A stretch of 64,000 nucleotides of DNA, from NCBI GenBank assembly GCA_019973155.2, contig BPQB01000034.1, positions 248,001 to 312,000 of the forward strand, in the 5' to 3' direction. This stretch comes from Phanerochaete sordida. Its lineage: Eukaryota; Basidiomycota; Agaricomycetes; Polyporales; Phanerochaetaceae. The translations under genes were made by a program, and so were the position numbers. The notes beneath the pieces were generated by a model. It had not been told where the DNA came from. It did not search any database and saw only the letters and a program-made list of their open reading frames with translations. This document shows, piece after piece, positions 21,776 to 37,999 of the stretch; position 1 is the first letter of the stretch, and the number at the start of each line of letters is the position of its first letter.

Positions 21776-24700
21776 ATGCTGAGACACAAGAAGCAGCCCA
21801 CGCCGCAAGAACTGTATCGGGCGCGGAAGCAGCGCGAGGAAGAAGAGCGGGACGCCAATCTACCGCCAGGCCTCATCAACCATGGCAATACTTGCTTCAT
21901 GAACTCGACGCTCCAGGGGGTACGTCCGTGCCACTCGCCACCCGCCACCCGCTGACCCTAGCCTGTCTAGCTGATCGCTACCCCATTGCTACACTCCCTC
22001 GTCGCCTTCGAGGATCTCCCGCCGTCCTTGGCGCCGTACCGTTCACCTCAGCTCACGAACGGCCACGGATTGGGGGGAAAGTACGAGCATGAGCGGGTCC
22101 AGGAGATGCCACTCGGAGATGTGTTCATCGCGACCATGCAGAAGGCGTGGGCCATCCAGCAGAACCACCGACGCGAATCCATGAGCCCAAGGTACACCCT
22201 GCCCTTCTTTACGATCAACACAACTTAACATCTCACCAGAGATTTGCTGGATGCCATCGGGCGCAAGTACGACCAGTACCAGGACTTTCGCCAGCAGGAT
22301 GCGCACGAGTTTCTGAGACACATGCTAGATGCAATGCGGATGGAGGAGCTGGACGTGCGTAACGCGGTCCCTGTCGATAGCGCTGTCTTGCTGATCATCT
22401 CCGTCAGGTCATCAAAGTGCGTCAACCACCTGCCAAGAAGCGGCGACGGGCGAAGCGTGATACTCAGGCCCCCGACACGTCTTCTGCACATGCGAACTCC
22501 GGAGAGCGGCAGGACAGCACACCTGCAGACGAAGAGAAACTCGAGTCATTCGTGGACATGCTCTTTGGCGGCAAGCTCGCCAGTATCCTCGTTTGCGACA
22601 CGTGCAAGAAGGTTTCCGTAACCTACGAGGATTTCAATGATCTCAGTCTCAGCATCAAGCCCGAGGACTACGTCAAAGAGCGCAGACGCGATCGCTTCAA
22701 GCATTTGGCGCGTAAATTCCGTATTCGTCCAAAGGAGACCAGCTCGAGAGCAGCGAGCCCACATCGCTCCTCCTCCGTCCCTGCGAGTCCAGCTCGGCGG
22801 AGCATGGATCCCACCCCCCACGATGACGAGCCCCCAATCAACGTAGACCACCGAAGGCGTAGCTTCGATCACGTCTCGGTCGCTGGTGAAGAACAGGATA
22901 ACGGGGCAAGAGATGAAGTGAAACGTATCGCCGAAGAGGAAGTCGGTGAAGCTAAAGCTTCCGCGTTACCGCCTCAACCCGTCTCAGACGTCGAGGCCGA
23001 CGCCGAGAAGCCGCCACATACACACGTAGCTTTCACAGAGCCAGACCGCGACAAGGCGGAGGCGGAGCCGAAGAAGGACAAGGAAGACGGGTGGGGAAAG
23101 CTTGGACGACGCCTGAGCATGTCCGTGGGCATGTCGAAGAAGGAGAAGAGGCAAAGCAGGTCGAAGGATCGAGGCTGGAAAGCGTGGAACACCAAGGACT
23201 CGGATACGTCCCGTGCTCCTAGCGAAGAGCGACGAGCTGCTCTTCCGGAATCAAGGCCGTCACTTCAATCGCGTACACACAGCGTAGCGGATGTCACCGC
23301 TGCTATTGACCTGCCTAGCCTGACGCGTCGTAGCACCCATGCTTCCCCCCTCACCTCTCCACTATCGACACCACCACTCAATATTTCTAATCCTCTGCCA
23401 AACTTCAAGCGATTTTCGGCTGCAGCTAACCCACCTACTGAGAAGCGCCAACAGAAGCCTCCACGACCGCCGAAACCCACTCGTCAAGAGACCGCGTACC
23501 TACGTCAACTACTCGCCGACGTGCATCCCTCAGTTCCTAGTACTTTCTCCATGCTCCACCAGGCCATTAGCGGCGGAAGCCAGAATGGCTCGAACCCACC
23601 GTCCCCATCGATGTCTGCCCAGACGCTTCTGGCGAAGCTAGGCCACATGCCCGGCATCGAGGAGTGTCTACGTCTGTTTACCTCCGTTGAAGTACTTGAC
23701 GGCGAGAACATGGTCGGCTGTCACCGCTGCTGGAAGATCGCAAACGGCACCTACCAGCCCCGGCGGTCGGACGCCGACGAGGAGAAAGAGGACAGCAGCG
23801 AAGGCAGTGAAGAGAGTGCACCTATAGAACCCGAGCGTCCTGTCATGACACGACGGGAGACATTCGACTCTACGAACGGAATACCAGGGAGAGTGTCGCC
23901 AGCTTCCACATCCTACATCTCTGCTAGCGCTGCATCGTCATCCATTTTCTTGCAAGACACCGCATCGATATCATCAGCACCCACTACTATCCAATCCGTA
24001 CCACATGACCCCAAGGCGATACCCATTTCCACAGTGATCCCTGTCTCATCGCCGCCCAAGACACCTGACCCGCCCGTCTCATCGTTTGGCGGCCTCCCTA
24101 TACCCTCCATCTCGACCACCGAACCCGACACGCCCACCACTGCCCCAGGCACCGCTCAGCTGCCCTCAGGCACCCTTCCTGGCTTGCCCGCTGCCAGGTC
24201 CTCGAATAGCTCCCTCGTACCGCCAAAGGAACGCACAAGAAAGCCAGCAAGGCAGCCCCGAGAGGCCGACGACAGCAGCCTCAGCTCCGACGACGGCTAC
24301 GACTCGAGCGACGCGTCGGACGCAGACTCCGCCTACTCCGAGGCGTCCTCCGTCGCGTCGCCCTCCGTCTCGCGCAAGCCCTCGCTCGAGACCGCGAAGG
24401 CGTCGCCGCCGCGCGCCGCCGAGAAGGTCCCGAAGGCGCAGCAGGTGATCCTCCGGCGCACGTTCAAGCGCTACCTGATCGCGGTGCCGCCGCCGGTGCT
24501 CGTCGTGCACCTGAAGCGCTTCCAGCAGGTGAACAAGACGAACCCGTACGCGCTCGCGTTCTCGAGCGGCTTCAAGAAGCTCGACGACTTCGTCGCGTTC
24601 CCCGAGCACCTCGACCTCGCGCCCTTCCTCGCGCCGCGCAAGGAGGACTTCGGCCTCGGCCGCCGCGCGCGCAGGGACCGCGGCGAGCGCGACGAGCGCT

Positions 24701-25040
24701 GCATGTACCGGCTGTACGCGGTGGTTGTGCACATCGGGAACATGGTGCGTCGCTTCTCTGCTTGTCCGCAGAGCTTCTTCTCACCCTTCTGCTCCAGCTC
24801 GGCGGCCACTACGTCGCGTACACGGCGCTACCGCCGTCGCGCGCGCCGGCAGACCCGGCCCCCGCGGACGGCGCGCCGCAGCCGAGCTCGGCGTCGACGC
24901 ACAGCGCGGGCGACGCGAAGGGCGCGCCGCAGCCGCAGCCGCGGCGCTGGGCGTACATCAGCGACACGGTCGTGCGGCTCACGACGCTCGAGGAGGTGCT
25001 CAAAGCAAAGGCGTACATCTGCATGTACGAGCGCATATAG
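21776..25040 (+). CDS. Ubiquitin carboxyl-terminal hydrolase, USP family (C19)
   Basis: Five exons, 21776-21919, 21971-22191, 22240-22354, 22408-24744 and 24798-25040, give 1019 residues. The catalytic triad is visible: Cys40 in GLINHGNTCFMNS, His943 in LGGHYVAY and Asp995 in WAYISD. A USP16/45-like middle motif follows (DMLFGGKLASILVCDTCKK...DFNDLSL). The two halves of the catalytic domain are separated by about 550 residues of low-complexity, Ser/Pro/Arg/Glu-rich sequence (about 230-775), with a CxxC pair (VGCHRCWKI) inside. The protein should remove ubiquitin from substrates; the substrate is not evident, and the USP16/45 assignment is tentative. The gene converges on HIS5 with 338 bases between stops, which hold no gene. 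Confidence 0.9.
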
Positions 25041-25378
25041 CCGTGCGCTAGGCGAGATCTATGTATATATGTTCCTGGACTAGATCCCTAGCCTGTATTG
25101 TATGCCGTAACTTATCGTTAATCATCTGGAGTATAGTAGAGTAGACGCAATTGTTGTATTCGGCGCTCGGAGCGTCACCCACACTTTCTCGAGTTCGCGC
25201 CAGTGGACAAGCTCATCCTGCAGACACGAGATCGGACTGGTCGAAGTGGGAAAGCATCGCAAGCCAACGTCAAGGTGATGATCCAACACAGCTCAACGAC
25301 CCCCTCCGCCAGTACCTGCGCAAAGCGCATTCTATCTCTAATCCAATACTCTACATTTCCTTTCTCCACCCACCCCGT

Positions 25379-26740
25379 CTACATGCTCTTCAGCACCTCC
25401 CGCAACCGCTCCACGACCGCCTCGTTCTCCTCGGGCGACCCGACCGTGATGCGCAGGCACCCCGCGCAGCCGGGCTCATGCCCGCGGAAGCGCACGACGA
25501 CGCCCTGCTCCTCCGCGAGCGCCTTCGCGACGCGCTGCGCGCGCGCCGTGTCCGGCTGCCCCGCGAGCTCGCTCCCGGCCCTGCCGAGCACGGGCACGAC
25601 GACGAAGTTCGCGTCGTTCCCGCCGATCGCGGGCCCGATGTCGGGGAGCGCGGCGAGCGCGTGCAGGAGCCACGCGCGCCCGCGCACGAGGCTCGCGACC
25701 TTCGCGCGCATCGCGTCGACCGCGGGCGGCGCGAGTGCCGCGAGCGCGAGCGAGGCGGTCGGCGTCGAGATGTTGTACGGCGCCTTCGTGTTCGTGAGGA
25801 TCTGGACGAGCGCGGGGTGCGCGAGCGCGATGCCGAGGCTGCCGCTGTGGTCAGCGCGGGGTACAATGGGAGGGGCGGCGCGGCGCACCGGATGGCGGCG
25901 AGGCCGAAGCTCTTGCTGAGCGTCTGCAGGACGCAGAGGTTCGCGTACTCGGCGACGAGCGCCGCGGCGCTCGCGCCGTCGGCCGCGAAGTCGATGTACG
26001 CCTCGTCGACGACGACGACGCCCTTGAAGGGCGCGTACTCGAGCAGCTGGCGCACCGCGGAGAGCGGGATGAGCGTGCCCGTGGGGTTGCCTGGTGAGCA
26101 GACGAAGATGAGCTTGATGGACGGGTCTGCGTCTATCGCAGCCTTGATCTGCATGGGATGAGGAGGAGAGCGGGTGATGTAGTTTGCTGCAAGGACGCAC
26201 CTCTGGTATCCGGAGGGAGAACCGCCCCGCCTCGCCGCCCTCTCCGTGCACGCCGCTGAGCTCGAGCGGGACCTTCACGACGCCGACATCGTTTACCTGC
26301 GCGCACACAGCGTACATGCCGTACGTGGGCGGCGTGGTGAGGATGCGCTCGCGCCCTGGCGCGACGCACACGCGCATGAGCAAGTCAATGACTTCATCTG
26401 AACCCACACCGAGGAAGACGTATTCGGGGCCGGGCAGGCCGCGCAGCGCGGCGATGCGCTCCTTGATGGGGTCGTGCGTCGGCGACGGGTAGCGGTGCAG
26501 GTCGAGGTCGAGCGTGTGCTCGAGCTCCGCCTCGAGCACGGCGCCGTTCGCTTGTGAGGGTGGCGGGATAGAGTGCCCGAGCGCATTCTCGTTCGCGTCG
26601 AGGAGGATGCCCTCGGAGTAATCGTCGCGCGCACAGCGGTAGGGCTGCAGCGCGAGGATGTTCGGGCGGATGACCTGCTCGATGTCGAAGTGGGCAGGCT
26701 TGGTGGGGTAGCGCGACGGGTGCAGGCCGAGGATGGGCAT
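25379..26740 (-). CDS. HIS5: Histidinol-phosphate aminotransferase
   Basis: Three exons on the minus strand, 26740-26201, 26148-25889 and 25838-25379, give 419 residues, the usual length. This pyridoxal-phosphate enzyme converts imidazole-acetol phosphate and glutamate to L-histidinol phosphate in histidine synthesis. Visible motifs are DANENALG near residues 48-55, RYPSPTHDPIK, CSPGNPTGT at 197-205, D228-E-A-Y231 and the cofactor-binding lysine K259 in TLSKSFGLA. Splicing of the second intron (25888-25839) restores AAIRLGIALAHP, as expected for the family. The enzyme is cytosolic in fungi. It is followed downstream on the same strand by nothing and preceded by CIA1, with a 263-base gap containing its promoter. 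Confidence 0.95.
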   Translation of the reverse strand: MPILGLHPSRYPTKPAHFDIEQVIRPNILALQPYRCARDDYSEGILLDANENALGHSIPPPSQANGAVLEAELEHTLDLDLHRYPSPTHDPIKERIAALRGLPGPEYVFLGVGSDEVIDLLMRVCVAPGRERILTTPPTYGMYAVCAQVNDVGVVKVPLELSGVHGEGGEAGRFSLRIPEVRPCSKLHHPLSSSSHADQGCDRRRPVHQAHLRLLTRQPHGHAHPALRGAPAARVRALQGRRRRRRGVHRLRGRRRERRGARRRVREPLRPADAQQELRPRRHPVRRAAPPIVPRADHSGSLGIALAHPALVQILTNTKAPYNISTPTASLALAALAPPAVDAMRAKVASLVRGRAWLLHALAALPDIGPAIGGNDANFVVVPVLGRAGSELAGQPDTARAQRVAKALAEEQGVVVRFRGHEPGCAGCLRITVGSPEENEAVVERLREVLKSM

Positions 26741-27003
26741 TGCGAGAGACGCTGCAGGGGTAGAGGGAGGGCAGCAAGGGACGAGAAGATGAGGAGATGG
26801 GTGGGTGAGAATGGCTTTGAGAGCGAGTCAGCGGGAGATTGACTCCTGCAAATCTAAGATTTACTATGATCGGCCGACCTTTGATCCGTCGACTCGTGCG
26901 CTCCGAGATCATAGGCCTATTCTGTACCAAGTGTCCTTGACAGCGAACGCAAAAATATTTGCGCTCAGTCTGAGAAATACAATTTGTAGATGATGTTACA
27001 TTT

Positions 27004-28311
27004 CTACTCTGCGACTGGTTCCACCTTCCAGACTTTTACGTGCCCATCGTCACCGGCAGTAGCGAAGACGCCCTCCATCCCCGCCCTCGGACACCAAGCG
27101 ACGGTATTGACGTCGTGCACTCCATGAGCCGCCTCTAGGCGGGCTATGACCTTGTGCTCGATCTTTGGAGTCTCCGTGTCGCTCTCGGTCTCCTGCAGCA
27201 AGTTTGAGCTCGCCATACTGATGAAAAAGCGGAGAGCTTACCAATATCTCCCACACGAGGATGGTTCCGTCGCCTCCAGTACTCGCAAGCCATCCAAGAT
27301 TGTGCTTGCCCTCTGCAGATTTGGCGGACGCCGGAGCCTTCGTCCATGAGATGGAGAACACGCTGCGATCGTGGCCCTCGAGGACAGCGATGGTCTCAAA
27401 CTTGAGCTCGCCCTGCCCAGGCAGCCGCCGCCATATCCGGATCGTGTTGTCATCCGAGCCCGAGGCGAGATATCGTCCGTGTTCGGGCTCCCACGCGAGC
27501 GTCCACACCGTCGAGGCGTGCCCCGTGAGCGTCGCGGCGCAGAACCAGTCGTCGGAGGGGTCGTCGAGGTACAGCTTTATCGTGTCGTCGTACGACGCGG
27601 AGGCGAGGATCTGTGCTGCGGGGGGTCAGTCGTGTGTGCACGCCGGGCGGGGCAGCGGCGCGCGCGCATGGAGGGACGGCGCACCTCCTCCGTGGGGTGC
27701 CACGCGACGCACTTGACGTCCTGGCTGTGCTCCATAAGCACGCCCATGCACTCAAAGTCCGCGTTGGGGTGCACTGGCGCGCGTCAGCACAGATCCCGCA
27801 CGCACGGCAGCAGTGCACGCACCCTCCCAGATCCACACCGTCTTGTCGCGGCTGCAGCTCGCGAGGAGCGTGCCGGTGCACGAGTACGCGACGCTCTTGC
27901 ACTCCGTCTCGTGGCCCTCGAGCAGGCTCATGCACTCCCACTCGCCGCCCGCGGCGCCGTCCTGCTCCCAGATGCCGATGTTCGCGTCGAAGGACGCCGT
28001 CGCGAGCGTCGCGCCGGACGGCGCCCACGCGAGCGCGCGCACCGTCTTCGTGTGCCCCGTCGGCACCGTCGCGGTGTGCGCGAACTTCGGGTCCGGGGCG
28101 TCGGCGGCGGGCGCGGTGTACGCGTACATGCGCACGGTCTTGTCGGCGGAGCAGGATGCGAGGACGGCCCGCGCGGGGTTCCAGGCGATGTGCCACGCGC
28201 GGTCGTCGTGTCCTGGGGCGATGCTGAGGCGATGTGCACGAACAGAGCAGGGTGCGCCGCACCTGGAAGGTCCACGATGTTGCGTATCTGCGCGGGAAGG
28301 TCGGCGTCCAT
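27004..28311 (-). CDS. CIA1: Cytosolic Fe-S cluster assembly WD40 protein (CIAO1/Cia1)
   Basis: Five exons on the minus strand, 28311-28263, 28212-27823, 27773-27685, 27610-27242 and 27192-27004, give 361 residues forming one WD40 propeller. Recognisable blades include GHDDRAWHIAWNP near the start, GHTKTVRALAWAPSG...FDANIGIW, GHETECKSVAYS...RDKTVWIWE, HSQDVKCVAWHP, GHASTVWTLAWEP and HGVHDVNTVAWCP, the last being typical of this family. Cia1 works in the CIA targeting complex, which delivers Fe-S clusters to cytosolic and nuclear apoproteins. The fourth intron must be 27241-27193: a nearer acceptor would give a 24-nt intron and the wrong frame. The start is the only ATG in frame with the first blade. 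28312-28597 contains its promoter. Confidence 0.92.
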
Positions 28312-28597
28312 GTCGTCTACGCGGCGGGTCGAGATGAAAGGCAGGAGGTCGCTGTGACCGTGACTCCTGCGGCTAGCCCGGAGCGGTGATCTCCGGAGCC
28401 TTCGTGGCGCAGGATATTTTGCACCTTGCGCACGTCATTTCTACCGACGATTTGCAGCTCGCCAGGCAACGATAAAAAGACTTTAAGGGGCATTCACAAA
28501 TGTGACATGTTCAAGATGATATTTCTATTCGCCCTTTATACCAGATACACTATAGAACACACGCGAATGAAGCAAAGCACGACGCCGCGAATTTTCC

Positions 28598-30942
28598 TTA
28601 GTACGAGCGGCCGAACAGCGTCCAGCGTTTGGCGTCCTTGCCGCACGCCGTGCACTTGGTCTTGCCGGGCTCGATCGGCGGGAAGCGCTCCTGGTCGAAG
28701 GGAATGCAGAGCGACTTGGCACCAGCCGACGGGGCGCGCTCGTCCTGGGGCTCAGACCTACGGATAGCGTCAGCTCTCTGGCTTATACGAGTGTTAATGT
28801 TAAGACTTACGATCGGCCGCTGCGCTCCTTGATGTCGTCCTCGCACGCCTCCTCCTCGCACCACGGCATCGCGACACAGCACTTGGCGTCGAGCGCGGGG
28901 ACGAGCTCGTCCCACTGCGTGATCGTCTTCAGGCGCTCGTCGTACGCCGCCTTCGCGCGCCGGAACATGTCCGCCTGGATCGTCTCGAGGAGCGCGGGCA
29001 CGGTCGTCGTGACGTCCGCGAGCGCGAGCGGCGCCTTGACGCCCGAGTCGCGGCGCACGGCGAGCGTCTGGCTCTTCGCGAGGTCCGCGGGCCCGAGCTC
29101 GAGGCGCAGCGGCACGCCCTTCTGCTCCCAGTCGTTGAACTTGTAGCCGGGCGTGTACCCGTCGCGCACGTCCGCGCGCGCCTTCACGCCGGCCTTGCGC
29201 AGCGTCGCGGCGAGCTCCTCGACCTTGGCGTTCATCTCCTCGCGGTTCTTCGCGGTGACACCGCACGGGACGACGACGGCCTGGATGGACGCGACGCGCG
29301 GGGGGAGGACGAGACCCTGGTTGTCACCGTGGGTCATGACCATGACACCGATCGTACGCGTGGACAGACCCCATGAGTTCTGCCAGGCGTACACCTTGCC
29401 CTTGCCAGTGGGGTCGTTCGGGTCCTCGACAACGATGTCGAACATCTCCGGGCGAGAGAAGTTCTGGCCGAGACAGTGCGAGGTGGCAGCCTGGATGGCA
29501 CGGCCAGAGGTGGGGATGAAGCCCTCGACGGTAGTGGTGTAGAGACCGCCGGCGAACTTCTCCTTCTCAGACTTGACACCAGGGATGACGGGGACGGCGA
29601 GGAGCTCTTCGTAGACACGGCGGTAGAGGTCGAGGATATCACGGACCTCCTTGTCGGCCTCGGGCTTGGTAAGGTGGGCGGTGTGACCCTCTTGCCACAA
29701 GAATTCACGGGTACGGAGGAAGGGCTGGGGGTTCTTGAATTCCCACCGGACGACGCTGTTCCACTGGTTCAGCTTGAGGGGAAGGTCGCGGTGACTCTTG
29801 ATCCACTTGGCGTAGTCTGCGCTAACGTGAGCAATAAGTCATAAGGCAGTCACAATAGGCTTACAAGGGTACATGACAGTTTCTGATGTCGGGCGAATGG
29901 CAATGGGCTCCTCGAGCTCGCTTTGACCTGCTCGTGTGACCCACGCGACTTCGGGAGAAAAGCCCTCGACGTGGTCCTTCTCACGCTCGAGCACCTTGGC
30001 AGAGACGAACATGGGGAAGTACGCGTTTTGGACGCCAAGTTCCTTGATGTGCGAGTCGAACCAGCCCTGGATGATCTCCCAGATGCTGTACGACCACGGC
30101 TTGAGGATGTAGCAGCCAGAGACGTTGTAGTAGTCGATCATGTCCGCCTTGGTGAGAACCTAATATCACCGCAAGGCAGTGTCAGCGCGCGAAAACCAGA
30201 GAGAGCAGACCACGTACGCTGGTGTACCATGTCGCGAAATCAACCTCCTTCTTGACACCAATGGCAATCTGGACGGCACCCTCGATCTTAGCATCCTCCT
30301 TCTCCTTCCTCGCGGCCGGCTGGGCAGCAGGGGCAGCCGGAGTCTCGGTCTTGAGGGCCTCGAAGTCGACAAAGTTGATTTGCGCATCCTTGGTCTCGAA
30401 ACGCTTCAGGTACGAGACGAGTTCGCGGCCAGTGATGAAGACGGTGGCGTCGGTGCCCAGTGCGCGGACGGCGCAGACGGAGGAAGACTCCTCGATAGAC
30501 GCGTCGACCGCGACTGCGACCTTCGAAAAATTGCTCTCGTTCAGCGCGATGGGGGACACTGCACTAATTGAGTACGGCCAGGTCGAGAACTGATAGAACA
30601 GGACCACGTACGCGAGTGCTTGTCGACCGTGAAGAACTCTGCGAGCAGATCCTCGGACGCGAGGCGCAGCTCCTTCAGGTTGAGCTTCCTGCCGAGCGCA
30701 TTCGAGGCGACGTCGGTGTTCTCGCGCGCGATGACGACGAGCGGGACGGGCGTCGCGGTTTTGGCGGTCTTCGGCTTGTAGACGATGGTTTTTACGAGCT
30801 CGAAGGGCTTGGGGGCGGCGTCGCTCGCCTCGAGGGCCTCGCGCCAGGCGGCGGGCGAGCTCGCGGCGGCATGCGACACGGCGGCCGAGGGAGCGATAGA
30901 GAGGGCCGAGAGGGACTGGGTGATGCTCTCCAGCGACGCCAT
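28598..30942 (-). CDS. Prolyl-tRNA synthetase, cytosolic eukaryotic type
   Basis: Five exons on the minus strand, 30942-30612, 30558-30218, 30159-29865, 29816-28811 and 28757-28598, give 710 residues. The N-terminal 190 residues resemble the YbaK/ProX editing-like domain attached to fungal ProRS. The class II catalytic core follows ([34 protein letters not shown], motif 2 [16 protein letters not shown], then [15 protein letters not shown]), with an anticodon-binding domain and the C-terminal zinc-like domain of the eukaryotic/archaeal class ([15 protein letters not shown] ... [21 protein letters not shown], ending in the typical Tyr). It charges tRNA-Pro for cytosolic translation. Its stop lies 286 bases from the CIA1 start, and the IleRS stop lies 359 bases upstream of its start. 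Confidence 0.95.
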
Positions 30943-31301
30943 CCTTGTGTACTTGGGGAGAGCCCGGCGGGGAGGTGGTGGTATAGAGGCAAGGGTTTTC
31001 GCGGCGCACACAGGCGTTATCTGATGAATGAACCGGATGTGACTCCGGCCAGCAACTCTAACGCTGCCTGCTCGTACAAAACATCTTGCTGCGCAAGAAT
31101 GTGTTGCGTGCATCCAGCCACAGACAGCGGAGGCCTGTGTTGGTCGCCAGTAAAGTGTAACAAACGCATCACTTCCAGGGTTTGGCTTTATTAGCCGAGC
31201 GGCAGACTCGACCTCACCCGAGATCGCGCAGGTACACCAGTCTCCTCAGATCCATTACATTATGAGTAGGGTTGCAGCGTAACATGTCTCGGTATTGTAT
31301 T

Positions 31302-35080
<3,779 letters not shown>

Positions 35081-35678
35081 GCTGGGGACTTTGTCCCTCG
35101 CAGAGGGAAGCGGGAGGGGAGACCAGGGCGGTGGTGCAAGTCGGAAGACGAGAATGGCAAGCGCAGGCTTTGACGCCCATATGTGGGATCACCGTGCTGC
35201 AAGCTCACAACTCTACAACGAGCCATGCGCCGTCGTCACGGGCTCTCGCGGGTCGCCAGGAGATTTAGGGTTGGGTCAAAAATAAAATAGAGTCAAAATT
35301 CCTCAGGCAGCTTTGGCTGGGAAACCTGCGGAAGCCAGGAACCCACCCCGACCCGCGCAGATCGCGGAAAACGTCAAGGCTGCGCGTCCTGTCACGCTCC
35401 CTGGCCGTGCACAGGGCGAGGACAAAGCCAGCCGAGACAAGGACTGGACAATCCAACACGAACGGCGCCTGAAGCAGTACGCGCGACAGCCACGAGCGCT
35501 CACGTGACTTTACGCGGGCGTATTATTTGAGGGTGTTTGCGCAAGGTGTTGAACAAAACGGGACAGCGCTCGACGTCAACGTCGCTCACCTTCCACCTCG
35601 TCCTCTTCCTCTCTGCTCTTCAGAGCCTACTCTTTCTCTGCACTATTTATCTCACCAACCGTGGAGAAATAGTCTGGA
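35081..35678. promoter_or_regulatory. Divergent promoter region, IleRS and cyclin B
   Basis: A 598-base region between divergent starts. A pyrimidine-rich tract (about 35585-35650) precedes the cyclin start. No TATA box or other named site stands out on either side. Confidence 0.35.
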
Positions 35679-37999
35679 ATGTCCTCCCAGGTCCCCGTCA
35701 GTATTCCCGACAATCCCCGACCGACGTTTTCACTGACAGTCTCCCAGGTCCGCAGGACGACACGCACGACCACCAGAGTCGTCAACAACAAGGAGAATGC
35801 GATAAACACCAGACTCAGATCCACTACACGCGCGAAACCCCCTTCCACCGGTCCCGCACCCTCCGAGATCAAGCCGTCGGGCATCGCGCGGGCCACCGCA
35901 TCGACCGTCGCGACTCGCGCAAAAACCGCTGCAGCGACATCGTCCAAAATCGACCTCGCCGCGCAGGGCAAGCGGAAACGCGAAGCCCTTGGCGAGGTCG
36001 CCCGGCCTGCCGCGAACGTCCAGAAGGATGCACCGAACGACACGACTTCTGGTCTGAAGGGTAAGGCCAAGGCCAAGGAGACCTTCGAGGGCGTCGTCCT
36101 CAAAAAGCCGCCTTCCACCGCCAAGCCTCCCTCGACTACAAGGAGCATTAAGCCGCCGTCCACGACCTCCAGGAAGCCGTCTGCGGTGGCCAGCTCTACG
36201 ACGACCGTCACCACCGCGTCGACTCGTCGTACACGTAGCTCTGCCCAGAAGCCGGTGCAGCCGGTGAAGCAGCAGACCGTGCTTGAAGAGGTTCTCGAAG
36301 AAGAGGAAGAGTTCGAGCCTGAGCCTGAGCCCGCCCCAGTCCCACGGAACGAGATGCCGATGGCCGTCGATATCCCAGCACCGGCGCCTGTTCCCGTGCC
36401 ACGACGTCTCACCGTGGCGCGTTCCTCTCTTGCAGTTGCTTCTTCACGCGTTCAGATCAAGCAGCGCGCTCGTCAGGCCGCTGCTGCTCCCATTGAACTC
36501 GACGACGACGACGACCTTCGCGCGTACAAGAAGCGCCGTACGTCTTCTGATGCGCCTGAAGATGACTTCCTCGTCGAGCGGGAGCTCGAGGACGCTCGCT
36601 TCGAGGTCCAGGAGCCTGCAGAGGCGGATCCTAATGGCGACATGTGGCAAGATCTTGATGCCGAGGACGCGGACGACCCGCTGATGGTCAGCGAGTACGT
36701 GACTGACATCTTCAACTACCTCAAGGGCGTTGAGGTATGTGGTGTCATGCTATTTGTCGCGACTGAGATGGCTCATGAGTTGACAGCAAGCGACCATGCC
36801 TAACCCCAACTACATGGAGATGCAAAAAGATCTCGCATGGAACATGAGGGGGATTCTTACCGACTGGTTGATCCAGGTCCACTCTAGGTTCCGCTTGCTC
36901 CCTGAGACGCTCTTCTTGTCTGTCAACATCATCGACCGCTTCTTGTCTCAGCGTGTGGTCTCTCTCGCGAAGCTTCAGCTTGTCGGCATCACCTGCCTCT
37001 TCATCGCTGCCAAGGTCGAGGAGATTGTCGCGCCGAGCGCGCAGAACTTCCTCTACTGCGCCGACTCGTCGTACACGGAGGCCGAGATCCTTCAAGCGGA
37101 GAAGTACATTCTCAAGACGCTTGACTGGAACATGAGCTACCCCAACCCCATGCACTTCTTGCGCCGGGCGAGCAAGGCGGACGACTACAACATCAAGTCG
37201 CGGACGATCGCCAAGTATTTCCTCGAGATCCAGTGCCTGGAGTGGAGGCTGATCGCCGCGCCGCCTTCGCTTGTCGCTGCTTCTGCTCTGTGGTTGGCGC
37301 GGTTGGTGGTTGGGGAGACAGACTGGGTGAGCTCGGCCCGCCTCCTATTCGCGTTTGGCGCTAATGTCACCCGGTAGACGCCGAACCTGGCTCACTACTC
37401 GTCGTACCCCGAGAGCGCACTCATCCCTACCGCGAACCTGATGCTTAACTACGTGCTCAAGAAGCCCAAGCATCAGTCTTTCTACCGGAAGTATGCCGGC
37501 AAGAAGTTCATGAAGGTCTGTTGTTTAGGTCCCTCGTTGCGGTCCAGTGCTCATGACCTTGCTCCTACAGTCGAGCGTTTACGTGCGTGACTGGGTCCTG
37601 GGTCACTGGCAGGAGGGACAGACCGTCAACCTGCCCGAAGAGCTTCCACAGCTGAAAGTTCTGGTACACGAAGCCAAGGAGAGAGAAGAGCGCATCCTCG
37701 CGGAGCAAGTGGCTCTGCAGGCAGCCCGCGAAGCCGAAGCCGCCATGGCCGACAGCTTCGAGCACCAACGCCACCGCCGCGACGATCGTCACGTCGATCG
37801 CCACGCTGCTGTTCCTCATGCCTCGCACGCGTACGCCTCGCACCACGCCCATGCCTCACAGCCAACAGCGCACGCTTCTCAGGCAACGCACTACGCTCAC
37901 GGCTCGCAGGCGACCGCGCAGCACCGTTCACACGCAGCGCAGCCCCAGGCCGGCCACTACTACAGCCAGCACCCGGCCGGGACGTCGCGCCTCAGGTAA
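35679..37999 (+). CDS. B-type mitotic cyclin
   Basis: Four exons, 35679-36734, 36787-37326, 37378-37515 and 37571-37999, give 720 residues. The N-terminal 350 residues are basic and low-complexity and contain a KEN box (38-40) and a destruction-box-like REALGEVAR (101-109), both recognised by the anaphase-promoting complex. The N-terminal cyclin box begins MRGILTDWLIQVHSRFRLLPETLFL and includes AAKVEEI; the C-terminal cyclin fold follows (LEWRLIAAPPSLVAASALWLA). It activates the mitotic Cdk1 kinase in the nucleus. The last 120 residues are unusual for a cyclin: a His/Ala/Ser/Gln-rich tail (HASHAYASHHAHAS and similar). Regulation by proteolysis is inferred from the two degrons. Confidence 0.93.

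Noticed and set aside
24166..25083. Arginine- and alanine-rich ORFs around the end of the deubiquitinase
   Set aside because: Opposite or shifted frames of the USP coding region; the frame past 24744 is intron read-through.
27218..27241. 24-nt intron in CIA1
   Set aside because: Too short and puts the last WD40 repeat out of frame; the acceptor ending at 27193 solves both.
27371..28357. 328-codon and 270-codon ORFs over the CIA1 gene
   Set aside because: Shadow frames; WD40 motifs occur only in the minus-strand spliced frame.
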